Assembly (NCBI RefSeq): GCF_000003815.2
Contig: NC_049990.1
Location: 3,256,438-3,320,437 of the forward strand
From: Branchiostoma floridae
Taxonomy: Eukaryota > Chordata > Leptocardii > Amphioxiformes > Branchiostomatidae
Reading direction: 5' to 3'
DNA: 64,000 nucleotides
Shown here: piece after piece, positions 1 through 14,800 of the stretch
Numbering within the stretch: the stretch's first letter is position 1
How the letters are laid out: every line of letters starts with the position of its first letter
Made by a program: the position numbers and the translations under genes
The notes under the pieces: model-generated
Database searches by the model: none
Told to the model about the DNA's origin: nothing
Seen by the model: the letters and a program-made list of their open reading frames with translations, nothing else

Positions 1-205
1 TGACAAATCGTGACGAATCGACGCCAGTTCAATAATGTTTTCGTTACTATTCTTGAAAGACAGGAATCAGAGGGGCCCTGTGGCCATATATGCCCTGGCA
101 ATGTAGATCCTCTGGCAAGCATAAAAAGTCTAATTGACCATAGCCAGGGATGCTGTTGGGTCACATGTGGCCACAAATGTTTTTGGCGCGGATGTCATTC
201 ATAAA
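1..205. repeat. Dispersed repeat, second copy near 54240-54430
   Basis: The segment from about 60 to 205 shares ordered blocks with 54240-54430: GATCCTCTGxCAAGC, CTxATTGACCA, CAGGGATGC and a cACxTGTGG block. It has no coding signal. It lies beyond the last visible exon of the ankyrin/ZU5 gene, probably in an intron. Family unknown. Confidence 0.5.
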
Positions 206-305
206 ATTAAGGTAGTGTGGCCTTAGGTGCCGAAAAGAAACTGTCATTCGTGCTTGCCCACACCAAATCAAAAGCAACAGACACAAATCTAATAATATAT
301 TGTAC

Positions 306-2875
306 CTGTTTTAAAGGCTCATACGGCACATGGATTGGGAGCTGGCACAGGAACTTTGGCTGCTCAAACCCTTTTGGGGGCTTTTCCTTGACTTTTTCAA
401 GTGCCTTCCTCGCACGAGCCGCCATTCCTTGCTGTTTTGTGACTTCCACGCGTGGCAGGGAGAAGAATGCAGCTATTCCTTCACCATCTAAACCCGGTTG
501 GCCATTCGAAGCCATGACTTGCATGTGGAGTCGGTTGCTTTGCTGACTGTGAAAGGTAAGTTGATGCTTCGTTTCGTTGCTCCCTAAGCCAAATGCAACT
601 TCCACGTTACCCACCAACTTTATTTCTACTCTTTGTCCTTCGAACAGATTCACTGTGCCAGAAGGCAATGGAGCCTCATAACCCTCCTCCATCAGGCTTG
701 CGCGTTTCTCGCTGGCAATGTCAGTCAGTGTACATTCTATAACGACTTGTTTCATGTTGTTCTTCCGCTGCAGTAGTATGAACTGTACGGAGCGATTTTG
801 AAGCCATCGGCAGAGCTTTAATGGGATTGGTCCTAGCTCTTCTGGGCCCTGGTAGATGTCCTTGACAATGATTACAATCCAACTGTAAAATGAAACATAC
901 GATTGCCTTGGGTGATTAGTAGTTTCCTTAAAAATGCTAAATAGATGCTTAGTGTAAACGTCCACACATTTCGACTGATAGAACTGAAAGAGGTCTTGTC
1001 AGCATTGTTTGTTATCAATGACATAGCATCTGATCTAAAACAGTAGTATATCTTGTAATTTTCTTACAACTTCATCTAAGTTTCTGATAACAAAATTAGA
1101 AACTTACCTGGTACAATGGCTGACTTCAAACTCGACAAACTCGTCAGACTCCCGGGGGTTACTGTTATCAGTTTCATCTAACCAGTCTTCAGTTCCTTTC
1201 TCATATGACATCACTTTCAATTTAGTGTCCCCCTCATGTCCAATGTCCATGTTACGATTAGGATGTGGGACTCGTACTGTGGCTGGTTTTTGGAACTGGA
1301 CTGCAGATCCCGAGTCAGTTTCCACCTTGACTATCGGGCTGGTGCTGACAAGACCGCGGGAAGACTCGTCCTCTGCCTTCAAGCCCTCAACTGCTCTTTC
1401 TGGAACTTCTTGCACCTACAATTAAAATAAACCATAATGATTGTTATATCAGTTGTACTAACATAGTACATTCACGTACACGTATATTAGATTAACCTTA
1501 TATCATATCTCTATCACATCGCTGTATATCATAACAACAATGTATTTAGCAATAAAAAATGAAAAAAAATGCTTGCATCCATGATATGATTTGCACTATC
1601 TATCGAGCCAGTCACATTGGCATTTAACCGATTCTTTAGTATTTTCCACCTTACATAGAACTAAATGATTAGCAACATATCGGCTACCGATTGGCACGTA
1701 TCTATCACCAACTTTGATGAACATGGCTTACCCAGGTTTACTTACTGGCATACTGGTATGATTGAACAGCATTTGCACTTGGTTCAACTTGTCAAATCCT
1801 GACCTGTATATTGATCTGTGTTGGTGTGGTCACAGCCTCTTCTGGGAAGCTGATTTGTACCGCAGGTTGCGTTGATGACGTCAGAGTGCACTCCTCAGTA
1901 GACACCGTAACCTTGTCCTGTTTGAGCTGACTGACGACGACAAAGGTGGTAGAATGGTCCACTGATACCGCAACCTTGTCCTCGCTCTAAAATGAGACAA
2001 GAAAGGGAAATAAACGTTCAGCTATTATGAAGGACCATTCGATGTATTCCACAATAGTTGTCTGGGTAGAATATGTAACATCTACTGGCCAAATAAGATC
2101 AGTAATGAAGAACTGTATAGAAAAACGAACACAAGACAGTTGTCTACTGAAATTGCCATCAGAAGACTAAAATGGTTGGGCCATGTTCTGCGGATGTCAG
2201 ATGACCGTATCCCCAAAGTTGCTCTACGTTGGGCCCCTGAGGGGAAGAGAAAACGGGGACGCCCTAAAACTAAATGGAGACGTACTGTGGCTAAATACCT
2301 AGCGGCCATTGGGATCCCCTGGGATGCTGCTCAGCCCCTAGCACAGAACAGACCCCAGTGGAGGAAACTTATCACAGCCTTATGTCCCACATGGGATGAA
2401 GAAGATAAGTAAGTAAGTAAGTCAGTATTATTAAGGACAGCCTTTCCGGTGCCAGTAGTCTTTCCAATGGCAGATTCATATGTTCACCCACGTACAGCCA
2501 AAATCATGTAGGATTTGCCCTTTTAATCAATTTCACAATGTGTGTTCACGTACTACTTTAGTCGTCTTAAGGTCCGTCCATTGTGACCTATCCCCAGTGA
2601 CCCACACGACAGCCTCTCTGGCGCCACCTAACGAAGTGTTGTTGTACGTCATCTGCGCAGTAACAGGTTGGTGGAAGGTTGTTCCGGGCGGACCCAACTC
2701 TATGACGTCACTCACTAGCATCTCGCCGTCCTTCAGGGGAAGACTGACGTCGTTGGGGTTGATGACCTGACAGGTAATTTCTGTTTCCATGGTAACGGCC
2801 CTATGCGGCACAGTGATGGTACAAGACGCAGTTCGTAGTTCACCTCCTTCTGGACCCAAGTTGCGTACGATGCGT
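306..2875 (-). CDS. ZU5-ZU5/UPA-like exon block of the ankyrin gene
   Basis: Four exons. 2875-2554 (322 nt) carries ZU5 and ends at the donor GTACGT; reading past it gives a stop 22 nt further, so this donor decides the gene model. 1986-1804 is 183 nt, phase 0 at both ends. 1415-1108 is 308 nt and ends in phase 2. 882-306 is 577 nt, starts in phase 2 and ends in phase 0. The intron between the first two holds a retrotransposon tail (2060-2425). The last exon contains a conserved-looking stretch (SWIVIIVKDIYQGPEELG) and then a basic lysine-rich segment. ZU5 assignment is strong; the UPA label rests on position and general resemblance. Confidence 0.78.
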
Positions 2876-5800
2876 CTGTAAGGGCTGTGGCAGATAATAG
2901 AATTCTACTGCATATGAAAAAAAATTTACAGAGGAACTTACAAGAGTATCAATCGCACAAAATCCGGCTCTCATTAATACATTTTGATAAATATCAGCTT
3001 GTCCAGTAGATGGTAATGGCAAAAACGCACTTTTTTACGTTTTCTAAAAGTAAAGTATTAAAGTTTTGAATAACAATTTTTGCTTTTCTCTCCAAGAAGC
3101 ATATGGATGAATTTTGTTATGAAGTTGATAATAGATACTATTTGCAGATTTGTGCTCACCCAGCCGCCATCACTGTTGCAAAAAGCTTGAGAATGCTCTT
3201 CCTTCCCTCCTGGATGCGAACAGGAAGGTCCCAGAATGAAACATCAATACATTCTGCTGCTATGTCCTTCGGAGTCCTTCCATTCTACACAGAAACAGCA
3301 GACAGTAAAATAAGACATCAATTGTCATTTTCAGATAAACGTTAGATATTCTATAAACAATGATTGATGAAATGTCCCTTGAAAATTCGAAATTCCCTGA
3401 AAAAATATATTGTAAATGCACACATCAGGATCACATAAATCTTTCGTCATGTACTTACACGCTATACATTAGTTTGAATACAAGCATATACAAACCTGCT
3501 GACCATCTGACATAGTGTACCAGTTTTCAACACATACAAAAAGTTTGTTCAGAGCTTGTGTGTCTTTGACATAGAGATATTCAATATTATTCATAGAGAC
3601 CCTGGTTAACATGATGAAAGCGCATGGGATCTGATAAAATGTAAGAAAACCATTAATCTTTACCTTATCCGTAATGTCTACCCGTGCTCCAGCCTTCAGG
3701 AGAAGTTCAACAACATCAACATGTCCTCCTGAAGTTGCCTCGTGAAGGGGTGTAGCTTTCCGCTGTAATAAAAGGAACAGTGGCGTGGCTTTATACTGAA
3801 ACAGCAACAACAATGTTGGTATTACATCAGATCACAGTATATTATATCATTCTATACTAAATAATCATATGTAAGCTCTTCCAAACCATAATGGTAAAAG
3901 TTAGATATGCCTAAGATGCAACATTTATGCATGGCAATCGCCTTCGGTAAGCAACAACCCTTACCCGATCCGTAATGTCCACCCGTGCTCCAGCCTTCAG
4001 GAGAAGTTCAACAACATCAACATGTCCTCCGTAAGCTGCCTCGTGAAGGGGTGTAGCTTCCCGCTGTAATAACAGGAACAGAGGTGACATTTCATGGTAA
4101 GAGAAGTCTATCCCCATCATCCTGATAGATTCATATCAATATATATAGCTATATCAATCATCTGTAGTAAGTTTAAGTCCTTACTTCATTCCCGCTGTCC
4201 ACTTAGCTTGTTCTTATGACTAACCTTAAAATGACGAACATGTCAATTACATGTAGAAAATATTGACTCTTACCTTATTTCTACTGTCGACCTGTGTTCC
4301 AGTTTTCAGGAGGAGTTCAAAAACTGTTCCAGTCTTCAGGAGGAGTTCAACAACAACAGCATTTCCCTTTTCAGCTGCCGCGTGAAGTAGTTCATGCTGT
4401 TACCATGAAACGAAGATGATATTAGATCATTATCAGAGAACAACAACAAAAATCTGACGCACAAACAACTCATGCAGCTGTAGTAAGCATCAGCCCTTAC
4501 CTTAATCCAGCTGTCCACCCGTGCTCCAGCCTTCAGGAGGAGTTCAGAAACACCAAGATGTCCTCCTGAAGCTGCCTTGCGTAGTGGTGTGGCTTCAAAC
4601 TGTAATAACAGGAACAGATATTACGTTAAAATAAGAGAAGGCTGTCTACATTATCACTAACCATGCATGAAAAGTAAGCAACAACGTAACACTTACCCAA
4701 TCCATACTGCTCACATATGCTCCAGCCTTCAGGAGGAGTTCAGCAACACCAATATGTCCTTTTTCAGCTGCAATGTGAAGTGATGTCTTTCCATCCTGCA
4801 AAAGCGAGAAACAGAGATGCCATTGCATAGTAAGAGAAGGTTATCCTCATTTTTATAGTTAACGTTGTTTCAAATTGTCACATCATATAAAGATTGTTTG
4901 GAATCTTCTTTGCCACGACCCTAAAGCACGCCTTTGGTACCGTAACAAGGAAATATGTAGTACGTACAAAAACAGATGGCAAGCTATTCAACCCCAGCCG
5001 CCTTAGGGCAAAAACAAAGGTACACGAAGCTCTGATCAGAGACCTACTGGTTGCTGATGACACCGGACTTGCAGCTCATACAGAACAGGGACTCCAGTCC
5101 CTGGTTGACCGCTTTTCTCAGGCATGCTAGGACTTAGGTCTGGTCATCAGCTTCAAGAAGACAGAAGTGTTGGGTCAGGGCGTAGAGGCACCATCAGCCA
5201 TCACCATCGTTACGAACTGAAGATTGTGAATCACTTTACATACCTCGGGTCCACCGTCAGTAGCAATCTTCCTTTGGACAGGAGGATTGGATCTCATCAC
5301 TCGAGTCTGGAAGAACCCCAAACTATCTGTCATGACCAAGATGGACGTGTACAATACTTGCGTCCTCAGCACACTTATCTATGCGAGCGAAACGTGGTCC
5401 ACCTATGCCAAGCGGGAGAACGGGCTAAATAATGCCTTCCACATAAAGTGTATTCTTCGCATCCTGGGCATACCATGGAGGGACAGTACTAAAGTTCTGT
5501 CTCGTTCTGGCCTTCCAACCATGTTCACCTACTACGCTATCTGGCTATAGGCCATTTCAATTGCATGGGGGATGCTTGAATTCTCAAAGACCTACTCTAC
5601 GGAGAACTGATCTCAGGAAAGAGAAACACCGGACGGCCACCGCTGCGATTCAAAGATGTCTGTAAAATTGAATTAAGGGCTCTTGATATTGACACAAAGC
5701 ACTGGGAGGACCTTGTAAATGACAGGTCCAACTGGAGATGCACACTGTCCAGGCAGCTAAAATCAGGAGAAACCAGACTGATGCGCATGGCAAAAGAAAC

Positions 5801-8800
5801 GTGGATCCCGAGAAAAGACCTTGCAGCTAACAGATGTGCCCCATGTGACAGAGACTGCCATTCTCGTATAGGACAGTTCAGCCATAGTCGAAGCTGTAGG
5901 GCTGATATCAATTAGTTTTATTGCCAGAAGGAGGCCATATGGATACATTATGTCATGTGCGATTAACACTTATAATACGTGACATTCAGCACTCAAACAC
6001 GCCATCACCTGTAGAAAGCATCAACCCTTACCCTATCCCTACTGTCAAACCATGCTCCTGCCTTCAGGAGGAGTTCAACAACACCAACATGTCCTCCTGC
6101 AGCTGCACCATGAAGTGGTCTGTCTTTATACTGTAACAGAAGGCCTAGGAGAAATAGTGGTGTTTTACATGGTAGGAGAAGCTTATGCACATTTTCATGA
6201 CTAACACATTTTTAAAATTATAACATGATATTGCATTGTATTATCTTAAATTATCATAAGTAAGTCCATACAAACTTAGCCTGGGTACCATCCTATTTCT
6301 ACCGGGGCTCCTTACACTCGCTACCCACAAAAACACATTTTAGGGTAGCGAGTGTAAGGAGCCCAGTTGAAATAGGATGGTACCCAGGCTAATCCAAACT
6401 CTGATGATAAACCTTAGATATGCCTAGTTCAACAAGAACGTATCTCCATGAAATATTCTGGTTATACATAATCTATGCTTGGTTATATGTACCTTTGAAC
6501 AACGGTATCTGAAGGGGGTGGTTATGTGTACCCTTGACAACCGTTACAATGTTGATAGTCAAACTATTTACCACTTAGAAGAATTATGACACTTTTGCAT
6601 TGATTATGGAAATTAAGGACTTAATTGGTATAATTTGTATAAACTATATCATCATTTTTCATGGCGATAAGAACATCAACATGTCCTTTTAAAGTAACCC
6701 AGTATGGGACCGGTGAGGTGAGGTGAGTAGCAACAGGAACAAAGATAAAAGTATACGGTAAGAGAAGGCCATCTCCATTTTCATAACTAGCATTTTCAAA
6801 TCATCATATCATCTGATATTATTACCTTTGCTAGAAGGTTATGTTTTTTGATAGCGTCTGTGCGCGTGCCTGTATGTATGTATGTATGTAGTTGACCAGC
6901 ATAACTCCAGAATGCATAGATGGATTTATATTTGGTACGTAAATAGTTATTGATGAAACCTTGAAACGATTAGATTTTGGGCTCCCTAGCGGCTTGCTAC
7001 GATACTGCCGCGGATTTTCCGGGTTCTCGAGTTCTGGACATGCAATGGTTTGATTTTTGAGTGGTATAACGTTATAGCTCTTGGGACAGAAAGTAAGTGG
7101 TGTAACTTTCGGCCCCTTGCGACTTTTTTGGAATTGCAGGAACAGGAGGCTTTAAACCATTGAAAAGAATGTCTTGGTGGGATTTTATGTTGAATCTGGG
7201 CAGTTTTGGTTTTGTAGTGGCTGCTTAGAAAATGACCTTTCTTCATCGAGGAGGGGAGGGTGTGTGTGCACCTCCTTGAGATAGTGGTATCATCGCCAGA
7301 GTATTGCTGTTTTGAGCCTAAAGAACCGATCCAAGGGTTCCGATTAGGGAGGAGGGGGTCTATCTGCAGACTAGCCGTAACATTGTTATTGTGTAGTCAC
7401 CCCTGATGATAAACACTAATTGCTTGTGAATAATCAAACATGTCAATCATCTGTAGTACGCACTGACCCTTACCATGTCCCAACTGTCAATCTGGGCTCC
7501 AGCCTTCAGGAGGAGTTCAGCAACACCACCATGTCCTCCTCTAGCTGCATTGTGAAGAGGAGTGGCTCCATACTGTAACAGAAGGAACAGCAATGTACTA
7601 CATGTCATAGGAAGCCTATTTTCATCTTCTTAATCAACACTTAATGGAGTAATCAGTAAACATGCGTGGCCTTCAAGAATAAAACATAATAGACACAAAA
7701 TCACCTGTAGTAAGCATTCACCGTTACCCGATCCCTACTGACACCTGCGCTCCAACTTTCAGGAGAAATTCGACAACACCAACATGTCCTCGAAAGGATG
7801 TTAACCGCCACTACGGGGGCAATAAAATCGTACGACGATGGAGAAACTTTGAACAAAATCCATTTCAGCTCTATCTATCGTTATAGGACGCTCCCCGATT
7901 TACTATGATTACCTGCGATTGACGCAGGTACGCTCTTCTGACCTCATCGTACGATGCACTACGCGCTTTGTGACCACGGCCTTATATAAACTGTATCTAA
8001 ACTATTGCTTCCGATCCCCCCCCCCCCCTCCGACTTACGACGCACTGTGCTTATACTGCGCATCGCAAGGAATCGCAAGGAATCGTACGCGCTTTGTGAC
8101 CGGGGCTTAAGAAGAGGTGGTCGCTTTGACAGGTTTGACTGTAATGCCTTTTACATGACGTTTATACTTCGCATCCTGAGCATACCATGGAGGGACAGTG
8201 CTAAAGTGCTGTCTCGTTCCGGTGTTCTAGAATTTTGGGCCCCCCAGAATTCTACGGCCCCCTGGTCACGTGACCAACATTTGGCATGCGGGGGCGTGGC
8301 CTAAAAACTACGAAGGCCCACAAGAACATTCCTCATATACACCGGCTGGCAGCAGAAACAAGCCTGTCGTCACATGTGTATCTGTACTGAGGGCCAACAT
8401 TGTGACATTGTTGAGTCTTAATTATGTGGAAAATGGTCCCCTGGACACAGAACACTGGGAGGACCTTGCAAATGAGAGGTACAACTGGAGATGCACATTG
8501 TTCAGGCAGCTAAAATCAGGAGAAACCAGACTGATGCGCATGGCAAAAGAAAAGTGGATCCTGAGAAAAGACCTTGCAGCTAACAGATGTGCCCCATGTG
8601 ACAGAGACTGCCATTCTCGTATATGATTGTTTAACATAGCCGAAGCTGTAGGGCTGATATCAATTAGTTTTATACCAATTAAGTCCTTAATTTCCATATG
8701 GATACATTATATCGTGTGCGATTAACACTTATAATATGTGACATTCAGCACTCAATCATGTCCATCACCTGTAGAAAGCATCAACCCTTACCCGATCCGT

Positions 8801-11800
8801 ACTGTCCACCCGTGCTCCAGACTTCAGGAGGAGTTCAACAACACCAACATGTCCTCCTGCAGCTGCACCATGAAGTGGTCTGTCTTTATACTGTAACAGA
8901 TGGAGAAATAGTGGTGTTTTACATGGTAGGAGAAGCTTATGCACATTTTCATGACTAACACATTCTTAAAATTATTATTGCATTGTATTATCTTAAATTA
9001 TCATAAGTAAGTCCATACAAACTTAGCCTGGGTACCATCCTATTTCTACCGGGGCTCCTTACACTCGCTACCCACAAAAACACTTTTTAGGGTAGCGAGT
9101 GTAAGGAGCCCAGTTGAAATAGGATGGTACCCAGGCTAATCCAAACTCTGATGATAAACCTTAGATATGTCTAGTTTAACAAGAACGTATCTCCATGAAA
9201 TATTCTGGTTATACATAATCTATGCTTGGTTATATGTACCTTTGAACAACGGTATCTGAAGGGGGTGGTTATGTGTACCCTTGACAACCGTTACAATGTT
9301 GATAGTCAAACTATTTACCACTTAGAAGAATTATGACACTTTTGCATTAATTATGGAAATTAAGGACTTAATTGGTATAATTTGTATAACTAAATCATCA
9401 TTTTTCATGGCGATAACAACATCAACATGTCCTTTTAAAGTTACCCAGTATGGGACCGGTGAGGTGAGGTGAGTAGCAACAGGAACAGAGATAACATTAT
9501 ACGGTAAGAGAAGGCTATCTCCATTTGCATAACTAGCATTTTCAGATCATCATATCATATGATATTATTACCTTCGCTAGAAGGTTATGTTTTTTGATAG
9601 CGTTTGTGTCCGTGGCTGTATGTATGTATGTAGTTGACCAGCATAACTCCAGAATGCATAGATGGATTTATATTTGGTACGTAAATAGTTATTGATGAAA
9701 CCTTGAAACGATTAGATTTTGGGCTCCCTAGCGGCTTGCTACGATACTGCCGCGGATTTTCCGAGTTCTCGAGTTCTGGACATGCAATGGTTTAATTTTT
9801 GAGTGGTATAACGTTATAGCTCTTGGGACAGAAAGTAAGTGGTGTAACTTTCGGCCCCTTGCGACTTTTTTGGAATTTTTAGGAACCGGAGGCTTTAAAC
9901 CATTGAAAAGCATTTCTTGGTTGGATTTTATGTTGAATCTGGGCAGTTTTGGTTTTGTAGTGGCTGCTTAGAAAATGACCATTCTTCATCGAGGAGGGGA
10001 GGGTGTGTGTGCACCTCCTTGAGATAGTGGTATCATCGCCAGAGTATTGCTGTTTTGAGCCTAAAGAACCGATCCAAGGGTTCCGATTAGGGAGGAGGGG
10101 GTCTATCTGCAGACTAGCCGTAAAATTGTTATTGTGTAGTCACCCCTTGTGAATAATCAAACATGTCAATCATCTGTAGTACGCACTGACCCTTACCATG
10201 TCCCAACTGTCAATCTGGGCTCCAGCCTTCAGGAGAAGTTCAGCAACACCACCATGTCCTCCTCTAGCTGCATTGTGAAGAGGTGTGGCTCCATACTGTA
10301 ACAGAAGGAACAGCAATGTACTACATGTCAAAGGAAGCCTATTTTCATCTTCTTAATCAACACTTAATGGAGTAATCACTAAATATGCGTGGCCTTCAAG
10401 AATAAAACATAACAGACACAAAATCACCTGTAGCAAGCATTCACCCTTACCCGATCCCTACTGTGCACCTGTGCTCCGACTTTCAGGAGAAATTCGACAA
10501 CACCAACATGTCCTCGAAAGGATGTTAACCGCCACCTCGGTTCTCCTAAAGCTGCCTTGTGAAGAGGTGTAGCTTTATTCTGTAACCACGTAAGACAGTG
10601 TTGGACAATATTGCAATATGAGTAAATGGAAGCTATACGTAATAGTCATACAACGTTCAGTGTATGATATCAAAACTCAACGTGACTAATGTTAATTTAA
10701 CTTAATAAAACCAGATACCAGGGAGCCCTCTCACAAGTGAAACATCTTACCTGTGGCCTGGCGCAGGGCACGAAAGTCGGTTCTATTGTCCATGTAAATA
10801 GGATCGCCGACAACATGCAGTCTCAGTCGTGGGGGTTTATGGATGACTGAAACCTTATTGAATCAAGACTGATAGCTTACCCACCCAAACCTCAGGATGA
10901 TCTTAAAAAAACCCTCTACGTGGACTGAATCCAACAAAATGAAATTAAACCCAGGCAATTGTAAGGCCATGCAGGTGTGCTTTGTCAGGAACCCACCCCC
11001 ACTACTTGTTCTCACTATTGGCGGTCGTGAACTCGAAGTTAGATGCTTAGGGGTAACCTTCCAGTCTGACCTAAAGTGGGACACGCATGTTGTAGAAATG
11101 ACTAAAAAATGGAAGCAAAGGTTGTACCTCCTATGTAGGCTGAGGCAGTTTCAGCTACCCACACAGGACTTGCTTACAGTCTACACATGTTTTGTACGTC
11201 CGGTTCTGGAGTATGCAACCCCCTATGGCAGCTGGCTTAACCAACAGCCAACGGAAGACGGTAGAGAGCATCCGAATAGGTGCGTGCAACTAAGATCATC
11301 CTTGGCAACAACTTCCACAGTTATTCTTCAGCATGTGAAGCTCTACGACTCCAAACTCTCGAGGACCGCCGTACCACGCTGTGTTTAAAGTTTGCACAGA
11401 AACTGTACAAGTCTGAACAGTAAAAAATACAGACATTGGTTTCCACGACTGCGGAGAGAGATAAGTGGCAGGGGTACTAGACAGAACACAAAACTTTGTA
11501 TTTGTAGCAAACTTGGTTCCTGAAACGAAGCTCATTAGTTCCTGTAATCAGTCAAGTTCTTCACCGTCGTCATTTATTGTAAGAACATCAATTACTAGTT
11601 GGTTTTGTGGACTTTTCCTCAGACGTCGCACACAAATACACCCCGAGCATCGTTAGTCGTACAGAATTGACTCCTCATCCTAGAGAAGTGCGGTTATGCC
11701 GTCCTAATTCAATTCTAAGTTAGTGGAAACTGATTTCTTAGTGTAGCACGTTCGGAGTTTATTTTTCGTACTTGCGCATTTGTTGTCACAAGGACGTTAT

Positions 11801-14800
11801 ATAGAACATAACGTCCTTGATTGTCATTATGAGTGTTGGAGACTTGATTATTTATCACATTTATTTAGCCCTGAATAGTATTTTAGGACAGAAAACGTGA
11901 TAGTTGGAAAAGTTGTGATAACTTGGAATTTAGCTGTTATTTCAATAATTGTCTATATTCTAGTGAAATAATGTGATAGTGGGGTACTAACACATTATTT
12001 CACTAATAGAGACATTCTGTATATCTCTTTACTAGTAAAATAATGTGATAGTGGGGTACTTACACATTATTTCACTAATAGAGACATTCTGTATATCTCT
12101 TTCAAGTAAAATAATGTGATAGTGGGGTACTAACACATTATTTTACTAATAGAGACATTCTGTATATCTCTTACCAGTAAAATGATGTGATAGTGGGGTA
12201 CTAACACATTATTTCACTAAGAGAGACATTCTGTATATCTATTACTAGCAAAATAATGTGATAGTGGGGTACTAACACATTATTTCACTAAGAGAGACAT
12301 TCTGTATATCTATTACTAGCAAAATAATGTGATAGTGGGGTACTATCACATTACTTCACTAATAGAGACCATCTATATATATCTCTTACTAGTAAAATAA
12401 TGTGATAGTGGGGTACTCCTAGTTGGATGCGCTATATGTCACGAGTACAGCTCCGCGTCATGTCTTGAATGAATGAATTCATGAATGAATAAAGGAATGA
12501 ATGAATGAATGAACGAATGAATGAGGGAAGGAAGGAAGGAAGGAATGAAGGAAGGAAGCAAGAAAGGAATGAAGGAAGGAATGGCTGAATGACACTTCCT
12601 CGCATATTCAACTGGCATTTTTCTTGCCTTGCAACGAATTGCAAACAGATGTATGGCTTGTTTATTCACCACTGACTTGGTCAAGCAGATGTAAGCGCCC
12701 CAGTCTGTGCAGATTTTGCGCCTTTTTTCGTCTTTTTCCTTCTTCCGTAAAACTCAACGACCTACATTTTTTTGTGCAAAGTTACAACAGGACTGTAACA
12801 GTATACGCAGGGCGCAACACGCGCGTTGCCCACGTATTCATCCAGCAGCATGACGACACCCGTGTAATAACTTAAACCGGCCCTCTCCCCAACCCTTATC
12901 ACGTTTTCTTTTTCACTAGTATAGAGTACGGAAGCTTACCAGTGAACGTGATAGGGCCGTGCTCTCACATTGATTTACTAGTAGACGCTATCGTTTCTTC
13001 TAACTATTGAATTAATGTGATAGAGACGTGGTAGAAACACCTTTCATACATGTACTAATGAATTAATGTTTATAACCATGTCACTCCATCTGCACAGACT
13101 AGGGCGCTTACATCTGCTTGGCCAGGTTGGTAAACTCCAGCCATACATCTGTTTTCAATTCGTTGCAAGACAGGAAAAATGCCAGTTGAATATATCATCA
13201 GTGTATGATTGTCACTGCGCGAATCCATGCCTTCATTCATTTCCTTTCCTTTCCTTCCTTTATTCCTTATACTATAGCAAACAGCCCTGCCCCTTGGACA
13301 AAGAAGCAAACCAAACCAAACAGAACAAACTGTGGTTTCCGCACGCGTGTAAGGCGGTCCGGGAATGAGGCCCCGGACTAACCCGCCTGCCTGGAACGAA
13401 TTAGCTGACCCTGGCGGGTCCGTGTAAGGTCGACTCCTTGGATCAAAACATAAATAAACATCATTTATTATAGCCTTTAATCTATACATACGAGCGAGAC
13501 GCATGACTGGGGGTATAATAATTTTTTAATGGTAAACAATAAAAATGACAGATAATTTTTCTCCAAACCCCCAGTCAGGAGATGAACGAAAGGAAAGATT
13601 AAATGGAGTTAGGTAGGAGTCGTAACTTGAAGAAATATTAACAAAGGCTTGCGCTATCTATTAACTTAACAAAGTCGTATTACGCTAAACTAGGGCACTT
13701 GCCATGGTTATAAACATTACTTCATTAGTACATGTATAAAATGTGTTTCTACCACGTCTCTATCACATTAATTCAATAGTTAGAAGAAACGATAGCGTCT
13801 ACTAGTAAATCAATGTGAGAGCACGGCCCTATCACGTTCACTGGTAAGCTTCCGTACTCTATACTAGTGAAAAAGAAAACGCACAGAATGTTATAGAAAG
13901 TAAATGTATTGATGAGTGGATTGAGCTACTTGATGTTACAATTTTAGATAAGAAGTTAATTTGGAAAAATTTAATTGTTAACATTAAAGAGAACAAATTA
14001 AAAGAACTTAATTTCAAACTCCTGCACAACATTTTACCCTGTGGATTAAAACTAAATAAGTGGCAAATTAAAAACAAACTGGGTGAAATATACAGCCCTG
14101 TATGCACACTATGCAATGAAAAAGACACCTATGTCCATATGTTCTATAACTGTAGAAAGCTGGGGTTGTTTTGGAAGGATGTTGGAAATGTGTTGTATCG
14201 AAAAGGATTACATGTCTCAATAACCAAACCACTTATATTTCTTGGAATCAGTAATATATGGTCTGTTAACAGGATAATCTCGATTGCAAAGTTCTCTATT
14301 TTTAAACAGTGGTTGAGACATATAGATACTAATACAGAGTTATACACCAACATATTTCAAACATTTTTGACAGACCTAAAGTTAATGTCGTATCCATGTT
14401 TCTGAACATATATAGTATGAAATAAGAAGAACAAAGCCTTGAGTAATTGCTGTCTTGCCCACAAGCTGGCAATATGACTGGTACTGTTGAGATGCAGATG
14501 TATCCGCTTTTTATTTGTATTTCGATGCTTGCCATTTAATACTTTTGTTCTCCCTTCGTGAGCACTTACTTGTTGCATTTTATAAAGGGAGAGGAGCTAA
14601 GTTCTTTAGTGCCAACGTTCATACTTTTTTCAGACAGTACTAGTGTAGTACTGAAGTCAGGGGACATGTTGTAAAATATAATAGCTCGTTAGATATATGT
14701 GTATATTTGATGTAATCTATTTTGTTATTGTTTGTTACCATGGTTACTTACACACTTCATTGTATCATTGATTGTAATATTGTGAATGAAGAATAAAATG

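Larger units (their letters stand above)
5429..7811. repeat. Tandem segmental duplication, left copy
   Basis: About 2.4 kb that matches 8142-10540 nearly base for base at an offset of 2.71-2.75 kb. It contains LINE debris, ankyrin exons 6032-6130 and 7474-7572, a hairpin MITE and the broken ankyrin exon. The small offset changes reflect local replacements, notably 5510-5680 versus 8223-8440. Confidence 0.85.

Noticed and set aside
207-305. C-terminal continuation of the last visible ankyrin/ZU5 exon to a stop at 207
   Set aside because: A GTACAA donor after 306 fits the phase pattern, and the extra 33 codons look unconserved. I prefer splicing to exons beyond the window, but termination at 207 is possible.
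207-965. Single-exon gene starting at the ATG at 965
   Set aside because: The segment 883-965 precedes a clear acceptor (CATTTTACAG) and the downstream part continues the ZU5 reading phase, so the apparent start is intronic.
11955-12418. Regular 71-bp repeats with short palindromes, CRISPR-like at first sight
   Set aside because: The whole unit is conserved, with no variable spacers, in a eukaryotic intron. It is a minisatellite within a transposable element.
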